A program made the translations under genes and the position numbers. This document shows, one piece after another, positions 1 to 7,630 of a DNA stretch of 64,000 nucleotides (its first letter is position 1; every line of letters starts with the position of its first letter). The notes under the pieces were generated by a model, which did not search any database, was not told the DNA's origin, and saw only the letters and a list, made by a program, of their open reading frames with translations. This DNA comes from Clostridiales bacterium (GTDB lineage: Bacteria; Bacillota; Clostridia; Saccharofermentanales; DTU023): assembly GCA_004556455.1 (NCBI GenBank), contig SFGY01000006.1:60675-124674 (forward strand). Reading direction: 5' to 3'.

Positions 1-1219
1 CCGCATTGCGGCTCTTGCAAAGGATGGAAGGAAGCTTCGGGTCTTTTGTAAAAACCATAAAAGCCATTTCCATATCTCCGGGCATGCGCCGCTCCAGAAA
101 ATCTTCGATGCGTTCACGCAACACGGCCATAGCCCCTTCAAGCCGCCCGGCCTGAAAGAGGAGTTCCAGCGCCGCATCCGTCATCGTGCACGCGCTGATT
201 TTATTCAGCGTCTCCAGATCCGCCCCGGCTCTGAGGGCCGCCATCAGCAGAAATTCGATGCGGCCATCACCCTGATTGGAGTGGGTGTTGGGCATACCAA
301 GACCCAGCTTGACCATCTTGCCGATGTGACCCACGAGAAAAAGGCGGCGAAAACCAACCGTCGCCGAAAACTCAAGCGCATCGCCGATCCAGTTTGAACA
401 CTGAATGACCCTCGCTCCAGTCAGCTTGAGCTGCTGACGAATAAAATCCTCTCCATAATTGCCGGGGACCAGAAAAAATCGATCATGACCCTCGGCTTTA
501 GCCTGTTTAATTTCTGTCCGCACTGTATCGCGGATGGCCGCACTGCTCATCGGCTCGACGATGCCCTTCGTGCCAAGAATGGAGAGGCCGCCGATAATGC
601 CCAGACGCGGATTAAAGGTTTTTGCAGCGACGGCTTCCCCTCCAGGTATAGATAGAATCACCTGCACATTAACGTGCGCAGCACATTCTTTCATGGCCTC
701 GCGGACAGCCGCTTCAATCATTTGCCGCGGCACCGAGTTAATGGCTGCAGCGCCCACCGGCTGATCGAGACCGGCTTTGCTCACCCGGCCGACCCCCTCG
801 CCCCCGTCGATAATGACCTGCGGCTGGCCATTTTGGTCTGCCGCAAGGGCGCGAACGCTTGCCACAATGGAAAGACCATCGGTAATATCCGGGTCGTCGC
901 CTGCATCCTTAATGACTGAAACGGAAACTTCCCCGGGAAAAATCTCATGGCTGTTTCGCCCGGCTGCCGCAAGCTGTGCCGTATCCGTGTCCTCTGTGAT
1001 CTCTGAAAACACTGCGGTTACTGGGGAAAAACGGATCGTCCCGAGAGGCAGGGTCAGACTCACGCCCTCCGGTGTATGAATCTCAACCTCACGCAGGTTC
1101 GCCGATTCTGCGCCGCCGAAAAGCAGCAGGCAGGCCGCTTTGGCCGCCGCCGCTGCACAGCTCCCTGTAGTAAAACCACAGCGCAGCTCTTTGCCATCCA
1201 CCCAACGTGTTCGGTCCAT
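1..1219 (-). CDS. cbiD: Cobalt-precorrin-5B C1-methyltransferase CbiD, 3' part beyond the window
   Basis: The frame is open from an ATG at 1219 to the left edge, giving about 406 codons with no stop, so the C-terminus is missing. The N-terminus carries the family hallmark CGFTTGSCAAAAAKAA, followed by the VSVIKDAGDDPD segment and a later LVGHIGKMVKLG segment. CbiD methylates C1 of cobalt-precorrin-5B in the anaerobic cobalamin pathway. An in-frame TAG three codons upstream fixes the ATG as the first possible start; the ribosome site is weak (GGGAG). The gene sits behind a cobalamin riboswitch and terminator, so it probably opens a cobalamin operon extending left of the window. Family assignment is strong. 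Confidence 0.93.
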   Translation of the reverse strand, partial: MDRTRWVDGKELRCGFTTGSCAAAAAKAACLLLFGGAESANLREVEIHTPEGVSLTLPLGTIRFSPVTAVFSEITEDTDTAQLAAAGRNSHEIFPGEVSVSVIKDAGDDPDITDGLSIVASVRALAADQNGQPQVIIDGGEGVGRVSKAGLDQPVGAAAINSVPRQMIEAAVREAMKECAAHVNVQVILSIPGGEAVAAKTFNPRLGIIGGLSILGTKGIVEPMSSAAIRDTVRTEIKQAKAEGHDRFFLVPGNYGEDFIRQQLKLTGARVIQCSNWIGDALEFSATVGFRRLFLVGHIGKMVKLGLGMPNTHSNQGDGRIEFLLMAALRAGADLETLNKISACTMTDAALELLFQAGRLEGAMAVLRERIEDFLERRMPGDMEMAFMVFTKDPKLPSILCKSRNA

Positions 1220-1261
1220 GCTCGTCTATGCTCCCGCTGACCAGGACGGGGATCTTTTGAA

Positions 1262-1302
1262 TAAAAAGAAAAGCCCCGCTGCAGAGCACCTGAAGCGAGG
1301 GC
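1262..1302 (-). terminator. Intrinsic terminator of the cobalamin leader
   Basis: Read on the minus strand, GCCCTCGCT pairs with AGCGGGGC (one bulged base) across a 13-nt loop and is followed by TTTTCTTTTTAT. It lies between the B12-box RNA and the cbiD start, where the off-switch of a transcription-attenuating riboswitch is expected. Confidence 0.75.
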
Positions 1303-1344
1303 AGAAAGCTGCAGAAGCAGCTCCAAGCCATATTCTCCGGTGTC

Positions 1345-1510
1345 CGCAAAGAATACGATCCCTGGTCTCCCGACTATGACGGTAACGCACTTGTGCGGGA
1401 CTTTCACCCGACTTTCCCAGCTCATTTTCCATCTTGATCATAGCAGTTGCATTCGGGCCACGCAAGCAAAAAGGAGCAGTAACACCGGCAGCTCCGCACC
1501 ACGTGACTTT
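1345..1510 (-). ncRNA. Cobalamin riboswitch (leader of cbiD)
   Basis: On the minus strand the leader contains the B12-box-like AGTCGGGAGACCAGGGAT (1358-1375). Upstream at 1393-1419 is the conserved core GGGAAAGTCGGGTGAAAGTCCC, which matches the GGTGxAA-xTCC receptor segment of cobalamin riboswitches. A terminator follows before cbiD, so B12 probably causes premature termination. The 5' boundary is approximate because the peripheral P1 and P2 helices were not folded. The segment between core and B12 box is short, so it may be a compact variant. Confidence 0.8.
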
Positions 1511-1708
1511 TGCTGCAATCCTCGCGAATCCTGTGGTCATTGCGGCTTAATTGCTGTCCAGGCCAGTAAAAGGAGGCGTCATCTGCGGAAGCGCAGCAAC
1601 ACAGACCATTTTCGAATCAGGCCCGCCCAAGCAGAGAGAGGCTGTCCACAAGCTTTGAGAACAGCTACAATAAAAGAAAATATATAAAAAGAAAGGTGTG
1701 GCCTTTTT

Positions 1709-3121
1709 ATGAATGAATTTGATCTGATTGTTATTGGTTCCGGCCCGGGCGGCTACGTTGCGGCTATCCGCGCGGCTCAATATGGTTTAAAGACGGCGGT
1801 GGTCGAACGCCGCGATGTCGGAGGCACCTGTCTCAATCGAGGCTGCATCCCCACCAAAGCTCTGTTGCACGCGTCCACTCTCTACAGAGCCAGTCAGAAA
1901 GAGTTTGCCGAAATAGGCCTCAGCGGCGAAAACAGCCTGGATTGGGCACAGCTTCATGCCCGCAAGCTGGCTGTTGTGGAGAAGCTGCGCGGCGGCACCG
2001 AAGCCCTGCTCAAAGGCAATAAGGTGGAGATCGTGCGCGGCACAGGAACGCTCGAAAAAGACGGCAGCGTTCACGTCTGTCTGAATGAAGGCGGCGACTG
2101 TACACTGCACGCCAAAAATGTCCTGCTTGCCTCCGGTTCAGAGCCGGATATTCCAACTACCCCCGGTTTTGATCTCCCCGGAGTGATCAGCAGCGATGAT
2201 ATCCTCGAAGGTGTTCCGGCCGAGATCAGGCGCATCGCCATCCTCGGCGGGGGCGTCATCGGCTGTGAATTTGCCGCCTTCTACAACGATATCGGCGCTG
2301 AGGTCGAACTCATCGTCACCTCTCCGCGCATTCTCCGCAAAATGGATAAAGACCTGGCCATGCAGCTCAACAGCGTCTTTAAGCGCAGCGGCATCAAAAT
2401 CACGCTGAATACTTCGGTGAATGCCATCACCAGGGAGGCCGACGGCCTGCACCTCAAGCTCGACACCAAAGGCCGTGAGGGCGAAACCGTCGCCGACACC
2501 GTACTCGTCGCCAAAGGCCGTAAACCTTATCTCGAAGGACTTCTGGGCGAAGGCGTTGAGCTCGAGATGAATCGCAAATTTGTCAAGGTCAACGAAAACT
2601 TTGAAACCTCCCTGCCCGGCGTCTACGCCATCGGCGATCTCATCGGCGGCATGCAGCTCGCCCACGAAGCCGAAGCCGAAGGTCAGGCCGCGGTCGCTCA
2701 CATCGCCGGAAAGCCCGTGGAAACCCGCCCCGACATCATTCCCTCCTGCATTTATACCCAGCCGGAAATCGCCTCCGTGGGCCTCTGCGAAGAAGAGGCC
2801 AAGGAGCAGGGCATCGAGGTCAAAGTCGGGAAATACCTCATGGCCGGAAACTCCAAAGCCATCATCGAAGGCATGGATCGCGGCTTTATCAAGCTCGTCT
2901 TTGCCGCCTCCGATGAGAAACTCCTGGGAGTTCACATGATCTGCGGCCGCGCCAGCGACCTCATCAGCGAGTTTGCCATGGCCATCGCCAACGGTCTCAC
3001 CCGCGCCGACCTGCTCCGCGGCATGCGTCCTCACCCAACCTACTGCGAAGGCATCAGCGAGGCCGTCGAAGCCGTCGAAGGCATGAGCATCCACACCATG
3101 CCCAGCCGCCTCAGAGGCTGA
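1709..3121 (+). CDS. lpdA: Dihydrolipoyl dehydrogenase
   Basis: A 470-residue class I pyridine nucleotide-disulfide oxidoreductase that reoxidises dihydrolipoyl groups of 2-oxoacid dehydrogenase or glycine cleavage complexes with NAD+. Seen: FAD-binding GSGPGG (10-15), redox disulfide Cys41/Cys46 in GGTCLNRGC, NAD-binding GGGVIG near residue 178, the second FAD site AIGDLIGG, and the C-terminal His442/Glu447 pair in HPTYCE. The disulfide spacing and C-terminal HPT motif fit Lpd rather than mercuric or glutathione reductases. GAAAGGTG lies upstream of the ATG. No E1, E2 or glycine cleavage gene is adjacent, so its partner complex is encoded elsewhere. Confidence 0.93.
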   Translation: MNEFDLIVIGSGPGGYVAAIRAAQYGLKTAVVERRDVGGTCLNRGCIPTKALLHASTLYRASQKEFAEIGLSGENSLDWAQLHARKLAVVEKLRGGTEALLKGNKVEIVRGTGTLEKDGSVHVCLNEGGDCTLHAKNVLLASGSEPDIPTTPGFDLPGVISSDDILEGVPAEIRRIAILGGGVIGCEFAAFYNDIGAEVELIVTSPRILRKMDKDLAMQLNSVFKRSGIKITLNTSVNAITREADGLHLKLDTKGREGETVADTVLVAKGRKPYLEGLLGEGVELEMNRKFVKVNENFETSLPGVYAIGDLIGGMQLAHEAEAEGQAAVAHIAGKPVETRPDIIPSCIYTQPEIASVGLCEEEAKEQGIEVKVGKYLMAGNSKAIIEGMDRGFIKLVFAASDEKLLGVHMICGRASDLISEFAMAIANGLTRADLLRGMRPHPTYCEGISEAVEAVEGMSIHTMPSRLRG

Positions 3122-3160
3122 AATAAAAAAGCCCTGCTGCCTCCCTGCGAACGGGGCTTT
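3122..3160 (-). terminator. Hairpin with minus-strand T-run downstream of lpdA and xpt
   Basis: AAAGCCC (3128-3134) pairs with GGGCTTT (3154-3160). The T-rich stretch TTTTTTATTT lies on the minus-strand side, so it would stop leftward transcription from xpt. Confidence 0.5.
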
Positions 3161-3229
3161 GAAACAGCGACTCCAACTCCGCTGATTAAGTCCTTGTAAA
3201 CTTCGCCACAGCGCAAAGCCAAAAAGAAT

Positions 3230-3283
3230 GAGCCGTCTCAATGTTCTCCTGACAAGAAGACCAACAGCGAGGCGGCTCTTTTT
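3230..3283. terminator. Bidirectional terminator between lpdA and xpt
   Basis: GAGCCGTCTC and GAGGCGGCTC form a long stem with TTTTTG on the plus side and a T-rich tract (from AAAAAG) on the minus side. It separates the convergent lpdA and xpt genes. Confidence 0.7.
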
Positions 3284-3387
3284 GATTCAAATTTAAATAA
3301 GTTAGAATAAGTTAGCAAAAGGCCAAAATGCCGACGTCCGAAAGGTCATCCTTTCGACTTGGACTTTCGGAGACAAAAAGCCGACCC

Positions 3388-3987
3388 TTAGCCCTGAACT
3401 TCCTCCGTCGGATTCGGCGCAAACTCAATGCCCTTTTCCAGATCAATGGAAGAAATCATGGCCAGGCTCTTGACCTCTACGCCCTTGGCGCGCAGGGAAG
3501 CCCCGCCCTCCTGGAAGCATTTCTCAATCACAATACCCACGCCGCAAACCTCTGCCCCGGCCTGCCTGCAAAGTTCCAGCATGCCCTCGACCGCATTGCC
3601 GCGGGCAAGAAAATCGTCCACAATGAGCACGCGCATCCCCTTATTGAGATAACGCTTGCTGAGCTTGATCTTATAGCTTTGCTGACGGGTGTAAGAGTAA
3701 ACCTCGGAGACAAAGCAGTCCTTATCAAGATTAAGACTTTCGCTCTTTTTGGCGAAGATGACAGGGACGCCAAAGGCTTGTGCCGTCGCCAGGGCAATGG
3801 CAATACCGCTCGCTTCAAGCGTCATAACAACATCCGGGCGGGTATCCTTAAAGAGGCGGTGGAATTCCTGGCCGATTTCGCCCAGAAAAGCCACATCAAT
3901 ACGGTGGTTTAAAAAATAATCCACCTTAACAATCCCGCCTTCTCTAACTTCACCACACTCGCGAATCTTATCTTCCAGTCTCTTCAT
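3388..3987 (-). CDS. xpt: Xanthine phosphoribosyltransferase
   Basis: A 199-residue type I phosphoribosyltransferase that makes XMP from xanthine and PRPP in purine salvage. The PRPP-binding motif VDDFLARGNA is at 123-132, and the N-terminal EGGIVKVDYFLNHRID segment and overall length fit the Bacillus Xpt family rather than Hpt or Apt. Its start is 75 nt downstream of the GlsB-like gene on the same strand, so the two may share a transcript. No purine riboswitch is recognisable in the short gap, which is unusual for xpt genes of Bacillota. Confidence 0.92.
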   Translation of the reverse strand: MKRLEDKIRECGEVREGGIVKVDYFLNHRIDVAFLGEIGQEFHRLFKDTRPDVVMTLEASGIAIALATAQAFGVPVIFAKKSESLNLDKDCFVSEVYSYTRQQSYKIKLSKRYLNKGMRVLIVDDFLARGNAVEGMLELCRQAGAEVCGVGIVIEKCFQEGGASLRAKGVEVKSLAMISSIDLEKGIEFAPNPTEEVQG

Positions 3988-4062
3988 CGTCGTTCTCCCC
4001 AGTCATTATTGTGATTCTCACCGTCATTGGCAAAGCCACTTCAGAACCACTTCACGGCTTCA

Positions 4063-4311
4063 TCATTTTCTGAATTTCTTAAGCATCCAGAGTAAAACAC
4101 AGGCTCCGAGAAGAGCAATCAGGAAGCCACTGAGACTCCACGCAACAAAGGGCACGTGAAAAATTAAACTCCCCAGAAAGCCCCCAATAAATGAGCCGAC
4201 AATACCCACAATAATGTTGGCAAGAATGCCCATTTGAGCATCGGTGCCCATGATTTTGCTGGCAATCCAGCCACAAAGGCCACCACAAATAAGATACGAA
4301 AGAATACCCAT
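4063..4311 (-). CDS. GlsB/YeaQ/YmgE family membrane protein
   Basis: An 82-residue protein with three hydrophobic segments and the Gly-rich repeats typical of transglycosylase-associated/GlsB proteins (ICGGLCGWIASKIMG, IIVGIVGSFIGGFLG). These are small stress-linked membrane proteins of unproven biochemistry. The ATG at 4311 is chosen because GGGAG lies 7 nt upstream; a TTG six codons earlier would put that ribosome site inside the gene. It may be co-transcribed with xpt. Confidence 0.85.
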   Translation of the reverse strand: MGILSYLICGGLCGWIASKIMGTDAQMGILANIIVGIVGSFIGGFLGSLIFHVPFVAWSLSGFLIALLGACVLLWMLKKFRK

Positions 4312-4556
4312 GATATTTCTCCCTTCCAATTTTTCTTATAAGAGTCTCATAAGCGTCAGAGTACTGATATAAGATGTCAATTAAACGACATATATATGAT
4401 AGCATATCACTTGGATCATGCTGTAAGAAATGCTTCTAAATCACATGAAGAACAAGCTGTAGAACAAAAAATCTCCCGGAAGGACATACATCTAATATGG
4501 GGATAAATATCAATAGTAGACATCCCATGGGAGAACTGACTAAGAAAGGACAAAAC

Positions 4557-5126
4557 ATGCTAAACAATAAAGATACGGACTGGCGCCTTCGCCCGGAGCA
4601 TAGCCTGCTTTTGCTGGTCGATGTTCAGGAAAAACTTCAACCCCTGATTCACGAGCGAGAAAAGATCGAGAAAAACTGCGTCATCCTGTTGCGTGCCGCC
4701 GCCGAATTCAAGCTCCCCGTTCTGTTGACCGAACAATATCCGAAAGGGCTCGGCCCCACCGTTCACGAGGTCAAAGAAGCGGCCAAAGCCGCTGGAGCCG
4801 CCTTCTACACCAAAACCCGCTTTTCCGTACTCACCGATGACATTCGTCCCGCTCTGGAAGCCAGCGGTCGCCGGCAAATCATCCTCTGCGGCGTCGAAAC
4901 CCACATTTGCATCGCCCAGACCGCCATGGATCTGCTCGCAGAAGGTTATGACGTCCGCATCGCTTCCGATGCCACAGGCTCCCGCGAAGCCGAGCACAGG
5001 CTCACCGCCCTCGCCCAGCTGCGCCATGCCGGAGCTAAAGTCCAGCCGGTAGAGGGCCTGCTCTTCGAACTCCTGGACGACGCCAAAGCCCCGCAGTTCA
5101 AAGCCATCAACAACTTAATCAAATAA
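4557..5126 (+). CDS. Isochorismatase-family cysteine hydrolase
   Basis: A 189-residue cysteine hydrolase of the isochorismatase/nicotinamidase fold with the Asp22 (LLVDVQ), Lys86 (TKTRFS) and Cys118 (GVETHICI) triad. The GVETH-C arrangement is typical of YcaC-like or uncharacterised members; the metal-site histidines of true nicotinamidases are not obvious, so the substrate is unknown. The start at 4557 is preferred because AAAGGA lies just upstream; the frame also opens at 4497 and 4527. It is convergent with the ECF gene, with 13 nt between them. Confidence 0.85.
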   Translation: MLNNKDTDWRLRPEHSLLLLVDVQEKLQPLIHEREKIEKNCVILLRAAAEFKLPVLLTEQYPKGLGPTVHEVKEAAKAAGAAFYTKTRFSVLTDDIRPALEASGRRQIILCGVETHICIAQTAMDLLAEGYDVRIASDATGSREAEHRLTALAQLRHAGAKVQPVEGLLFELLDDAKAPQFKAINNLIK

Positions 5127-5139
5127 TCCGGCTCCAGCC

Positions 5140-5745
5140 TCAGAGCAGCAGGTTGCTCTTTTCGAGGGCCGGACGGATGGCCATGTAGATCAGGCTGACA
5201 GCGATGACCGCGACGACACCGTTGACCAGTGTGGTGACGGCGTTGAGTTTGGCCAGGGCAGCTGCGAGATCCGCAGGAAGACCGATGATGTATTTTTTGA
5301 TAAGGAAGCGTACGAGCGGATCGGCAAAGACATTGAAAAGGACGCCTGCGGCCGAGCTGAGAATGCAGGCGAGCAGCTGTTTGGAGCGATCCTTCTCCTC
5401 TTTCAGGTGGAGGATTTTTTCAGCGACGAGACCGACGACCAGACCAAAGAGAAGCTTGAGAATAAAAGTCGCAGGCGCTGAGGAGGCATAGCCCGACGTC
5501 AGATCGGCTATGCCCATGCCTACGGCTCCGGCCATTCCACCCCAGAAGCCACCAATGAGCAGGGCGGCGAGGATCAGAAAGACGTTGCCGAAATGGAAGG
5601 CGGTCTTTTCGATACCGACCGGAATATCAATGCGGAAAAATTGAAAACCGATATACGAGAGGGCAGCCAGAAGGGCAGCCTGGGAAATTAAAAGCACCCT
5701 GCGATGGTTGCGATCTGTACTCTTCACATCTGTAAAATCTGACAT
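5140..5745 (-). CDS. ECF transporter S component, possibly for a B6 vitamer
   Basis: A 201-residue polytopic protein with about six membrane segments. It has the arrangement seen in substrate-binding S components of energy-coupling-factor importers (HFGNVFLILAALLIGG, then an Ala/Gly-rich GGMAGAVGMGIADL helix). It would bind a vitamin and use the shared EcfA/EcfA'/EcfT module encoded elsewhere. The divergent neighbour is a MocR-type regulator. In other Bacillota such regulators (PdxR) control B6 synthesis or uptake, so pyridoxine or pyridoxal is a reasonable but unproven substrate. AAAGGAGAG precedes the ATG. Confidence 0.8.
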   Translation of the reverse strand: MSDFTDVKSTDRNHRRVLLISQAALLAALSYIGFQFFRIDIPVGIEKTAFHFGNVFLILAALLIGGFWGGMAGAVGMGIADLTSGYASSAPATFILKLLFGLVVGLVAEKILHLKEEKDRSKQLLACILSSAAGVLFNVFADPLVRFLIKKYIIGLPADLAAALAKLNAVTTLVNGVVAVIAVSLIYMAIRPALEKSNLLL

Positions 5746-5927
5746 ATTCTTCTTCTCTCCTTTTATGACTTTGCCGCGTTATGGGCATATCGTGTCACGA
5801 GCTTGCCACGTTACGGTTTGCGCTGTTATCGCTTTGTGGCAAACGCCTGCACCACTTCTGACCGTTTATACTGATCTTGTGTGCCACGGCTTTTTTTCAT
5901 TTTTCCCAGCATAACGGTTATTTGAGC

Positions 5928-5961
5928 CCATATAAAGCACCAAAATGCTATACTTATATGG
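5928..5961. promoter_or_regulatory. Inverted repeat in the ECF S / MocR divergent region
   Basis: Perfect 8-bp arms CCATATAA (5928-5935) and TTATATGG (5954-5961) lie 110-143 bp before the MocR start and within the 325-bp divergent region. Spacing of about 26 bp between arm centres suits a dimeric wHTH regulator. The rest of the region holds only short TTGTCG-type direct repeats near 6035-6055 and no gene. Confidence 0.5.
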
Positions 5962-6070
5962 AACCAGATGTGTTCTGGCATTTATTGGCATGACAGTTTG
6001 TCGGTCATTTTGCCGCTGCGTTTCGACATTTGTTTTGTCGATTTTTGTCGATTCAGATGAAGGGATTGAA

Positions 6071-7564
6071 ATGCACAAGCCTCTCTATCAGAAAATCTAT
6101 GAAGAGCTGCGCGATGCTATTCTTTCCGGCCAATGGCCGGGCGGCGCGCGCCTGCCCTCGAGACGGACCATGGCCGCCAACCTTGGCGTCAGTCTGAACA
6201 CGGTGAGCAGCGCCTATCAGCAGCTTGTCGATGAGGGCTATCTTGAGGCCCGTGAGCGCTCAGGCTTTTATGTCGAAAAACTGCCCTGGGAGGAACTTCG
6301 GAGGGTCGAGGCTCCCGAACAGACAGACCGCACCCCAGAGCCGGGGCCGCAGAACGAAACGGTGATCGATTTCAGTGATCCTGGAATTGATCCGGCGCTT
6401 TTCCCCTACAGCGACTTTCAGAAGATCTATCGGGATCTCTGGCGCAGTGAAAACAGCTCGTTGGTTCTGCGTCCGCCGGGGAAGGGCTGCTTCGAGTTGC
6501 GTCAGGAGCTGGCTTTTTACCTTGCACGCAGCCGCGGCATCGTGGTCACACCCGAACAAATTGTCATCCGCGCCAACAGCCTCAGTCTCTTTCGCCTGCT
6601 GCTCAAACTGCTTCCTCCGCAATGTTTGCCTGCCCTGGAAGACCCCGGCTTTAAGGATTTTTTTCAAGAACTGGAGCAGCAGGGTCGCCCCTATCTTCTT
6701 CTGCCCGTCGGCGCTCAGGGCGTCAATCCGGAAAGTCCTCAACTCAAGCGGGCGGGTCTGGTGTCGGTGACGCCCACCCACCAGTTCCCCACAGGTTCCG
6801 TCATGCCCATCGCCGCGCGCAGCAGTCTGCTCGCCTGGGCGGCTGCCGGGGAAGAACGCTGGCTGCTGGAAGATGATTATGATTCAGAATTTCGCTATGA
6901 AGGCATGACCATCCCGTCGCTCAAAAGTCTGGATCACCACGATCGGGTCATCACGCTGGGGAACTTCAGCAAATCCATCTCTCCGGCCCTTCGCATCAGC
7001 TACATGGTGCTGCCCGAAGCCCTGGCCGCGCGTCTGGAGGCCAGTCCGGCCGCCTCTGACGAAGCGAAAGAAGCCCTCCTCGATGCCTGCCCGGTCAACG
7101 CTGCCGCGCAGCTCGCCCTCGCCGCCTTTTTGAAAAAGGGCCTCTACGAAAAGCATGTAAAGCGGCTGCGCACAGCTTTCCGCAATAAACGCGACCTCAT
7201 GCTCAACTGCCTTGGCCCTGACGTCGACAAGGGTGATATTATCGGGGCGGAGGCCGGTTTTCACCTGAACGTGCGCATCCATAGCCCCGCCTCCGAAAAA
7301 GAGCTTGAACGCCGCTTTGCCGCCGCAGGACTTCGCATTGAATTTCTTTCCGACTACCAGGTGAGCCAAAAACAAGCGAAAGAACAGTCCGAAAAGGCAT
7401 CTGAAAACCTTACAAACAAACCGAGTGAAGAGCCGTCAAATCATATGGCTCAAAAGCTGGAAACCGAAAACGAGCAAGACGAAAAAATCCTCATTCTTTC
7501 CTTCTCATCCCTTAGTCCGGAACAGATTCGCGAAGGTGTAGAAAAGATTTTCGCCCTGCTCTGA
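6071..7564 (+). CDS. MocR/PdxR-type GntR regulator with aminotransferase domain
   Basis: A 497-residue fusion. Residues 1-75 form a GntR winged helix (PLYQKIYEELRDAILSGQW, LPSRRTMAANLGVSLNTVSSAY); the rest is a fold-type I aminotransferase-like domain with DDYDSEFRYEG and the PLP-lysine motif NFSKSISPALR. Such proteins sense PLP or related metabolites and act as DNA-binding regulators. The ATG at 6071 is chosen for the GAAGGG site and because it begins exactly at the HTH domain. A charged insert of about 45 residues (KEQSEKASENLTNKPSEEP) near the C-terminus is unusual. The divergent ECF S gene is the likely target. Confidence 0.88.
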   Translation: MHKPLYQKIYEELRDAILSGQWPGGARLPSRRTMAANLGVSLNTVSSAYQQLVDEGYLEARERSGFYVEKLPWEELRRVEAPEQTDRTPEPGPQNETVIDFSDPGIDPALFPYSDFQKIYRDLWRSENSSLVLRPPGKGCFELRQELAFYLARSRGIVVTPEQIVIRANSLSLFRLLLKLLPPQCLPALEDPGFKDFFQELEQQGRPYLLLPVGAQGVNPESPQLKRAGLVSVTPTHQFPTGSVMPIAARSSLLAWAAAGEERWLLEDDYDSEFRYEGMTIPSLKSLDHHDRVITLGNFSKSISPALRISYMVLPEALAARLEASPAASDEAKEALLDACPVNAAAQLALAAFLKKGLYEKHVKRLRTAFRNKRDLMLNCLGPDVDKGDIIGAEAGFHLNVRIHSPASEKELERRFAAAGLRIEFLSDYQVSQKQAKEQSEKASENLTNKPSEEPSNHMAQKLETENEQDEKILILSFSSLSPEQIREGVEKIFALL

Positions 7565-7630
7565 AATTCCAACATTCATTTATGCAGGTCTTGTCAAAAC
7601 ATCATCTGTGCAGCCGGAATAGCCTAAGCG

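Noticed and set aside
1060..1540. Minus-strand open frames of 86-121 codons upstream of cbiD
   Set aside because: They overlap the riboswitch, terminator and cbiD start and show no protein-like composition or ribosome site.
2138..3241. Long antisense frame (367 codons) opposite lpdA
   Set aside because: A by-product of the codon bias of lpdA; it resembles no known protein and has no start signals. The same holds for long frames opposite the giant gene (e.g. 32479-33594), but (55161-56237) and guaA (62741-63820).
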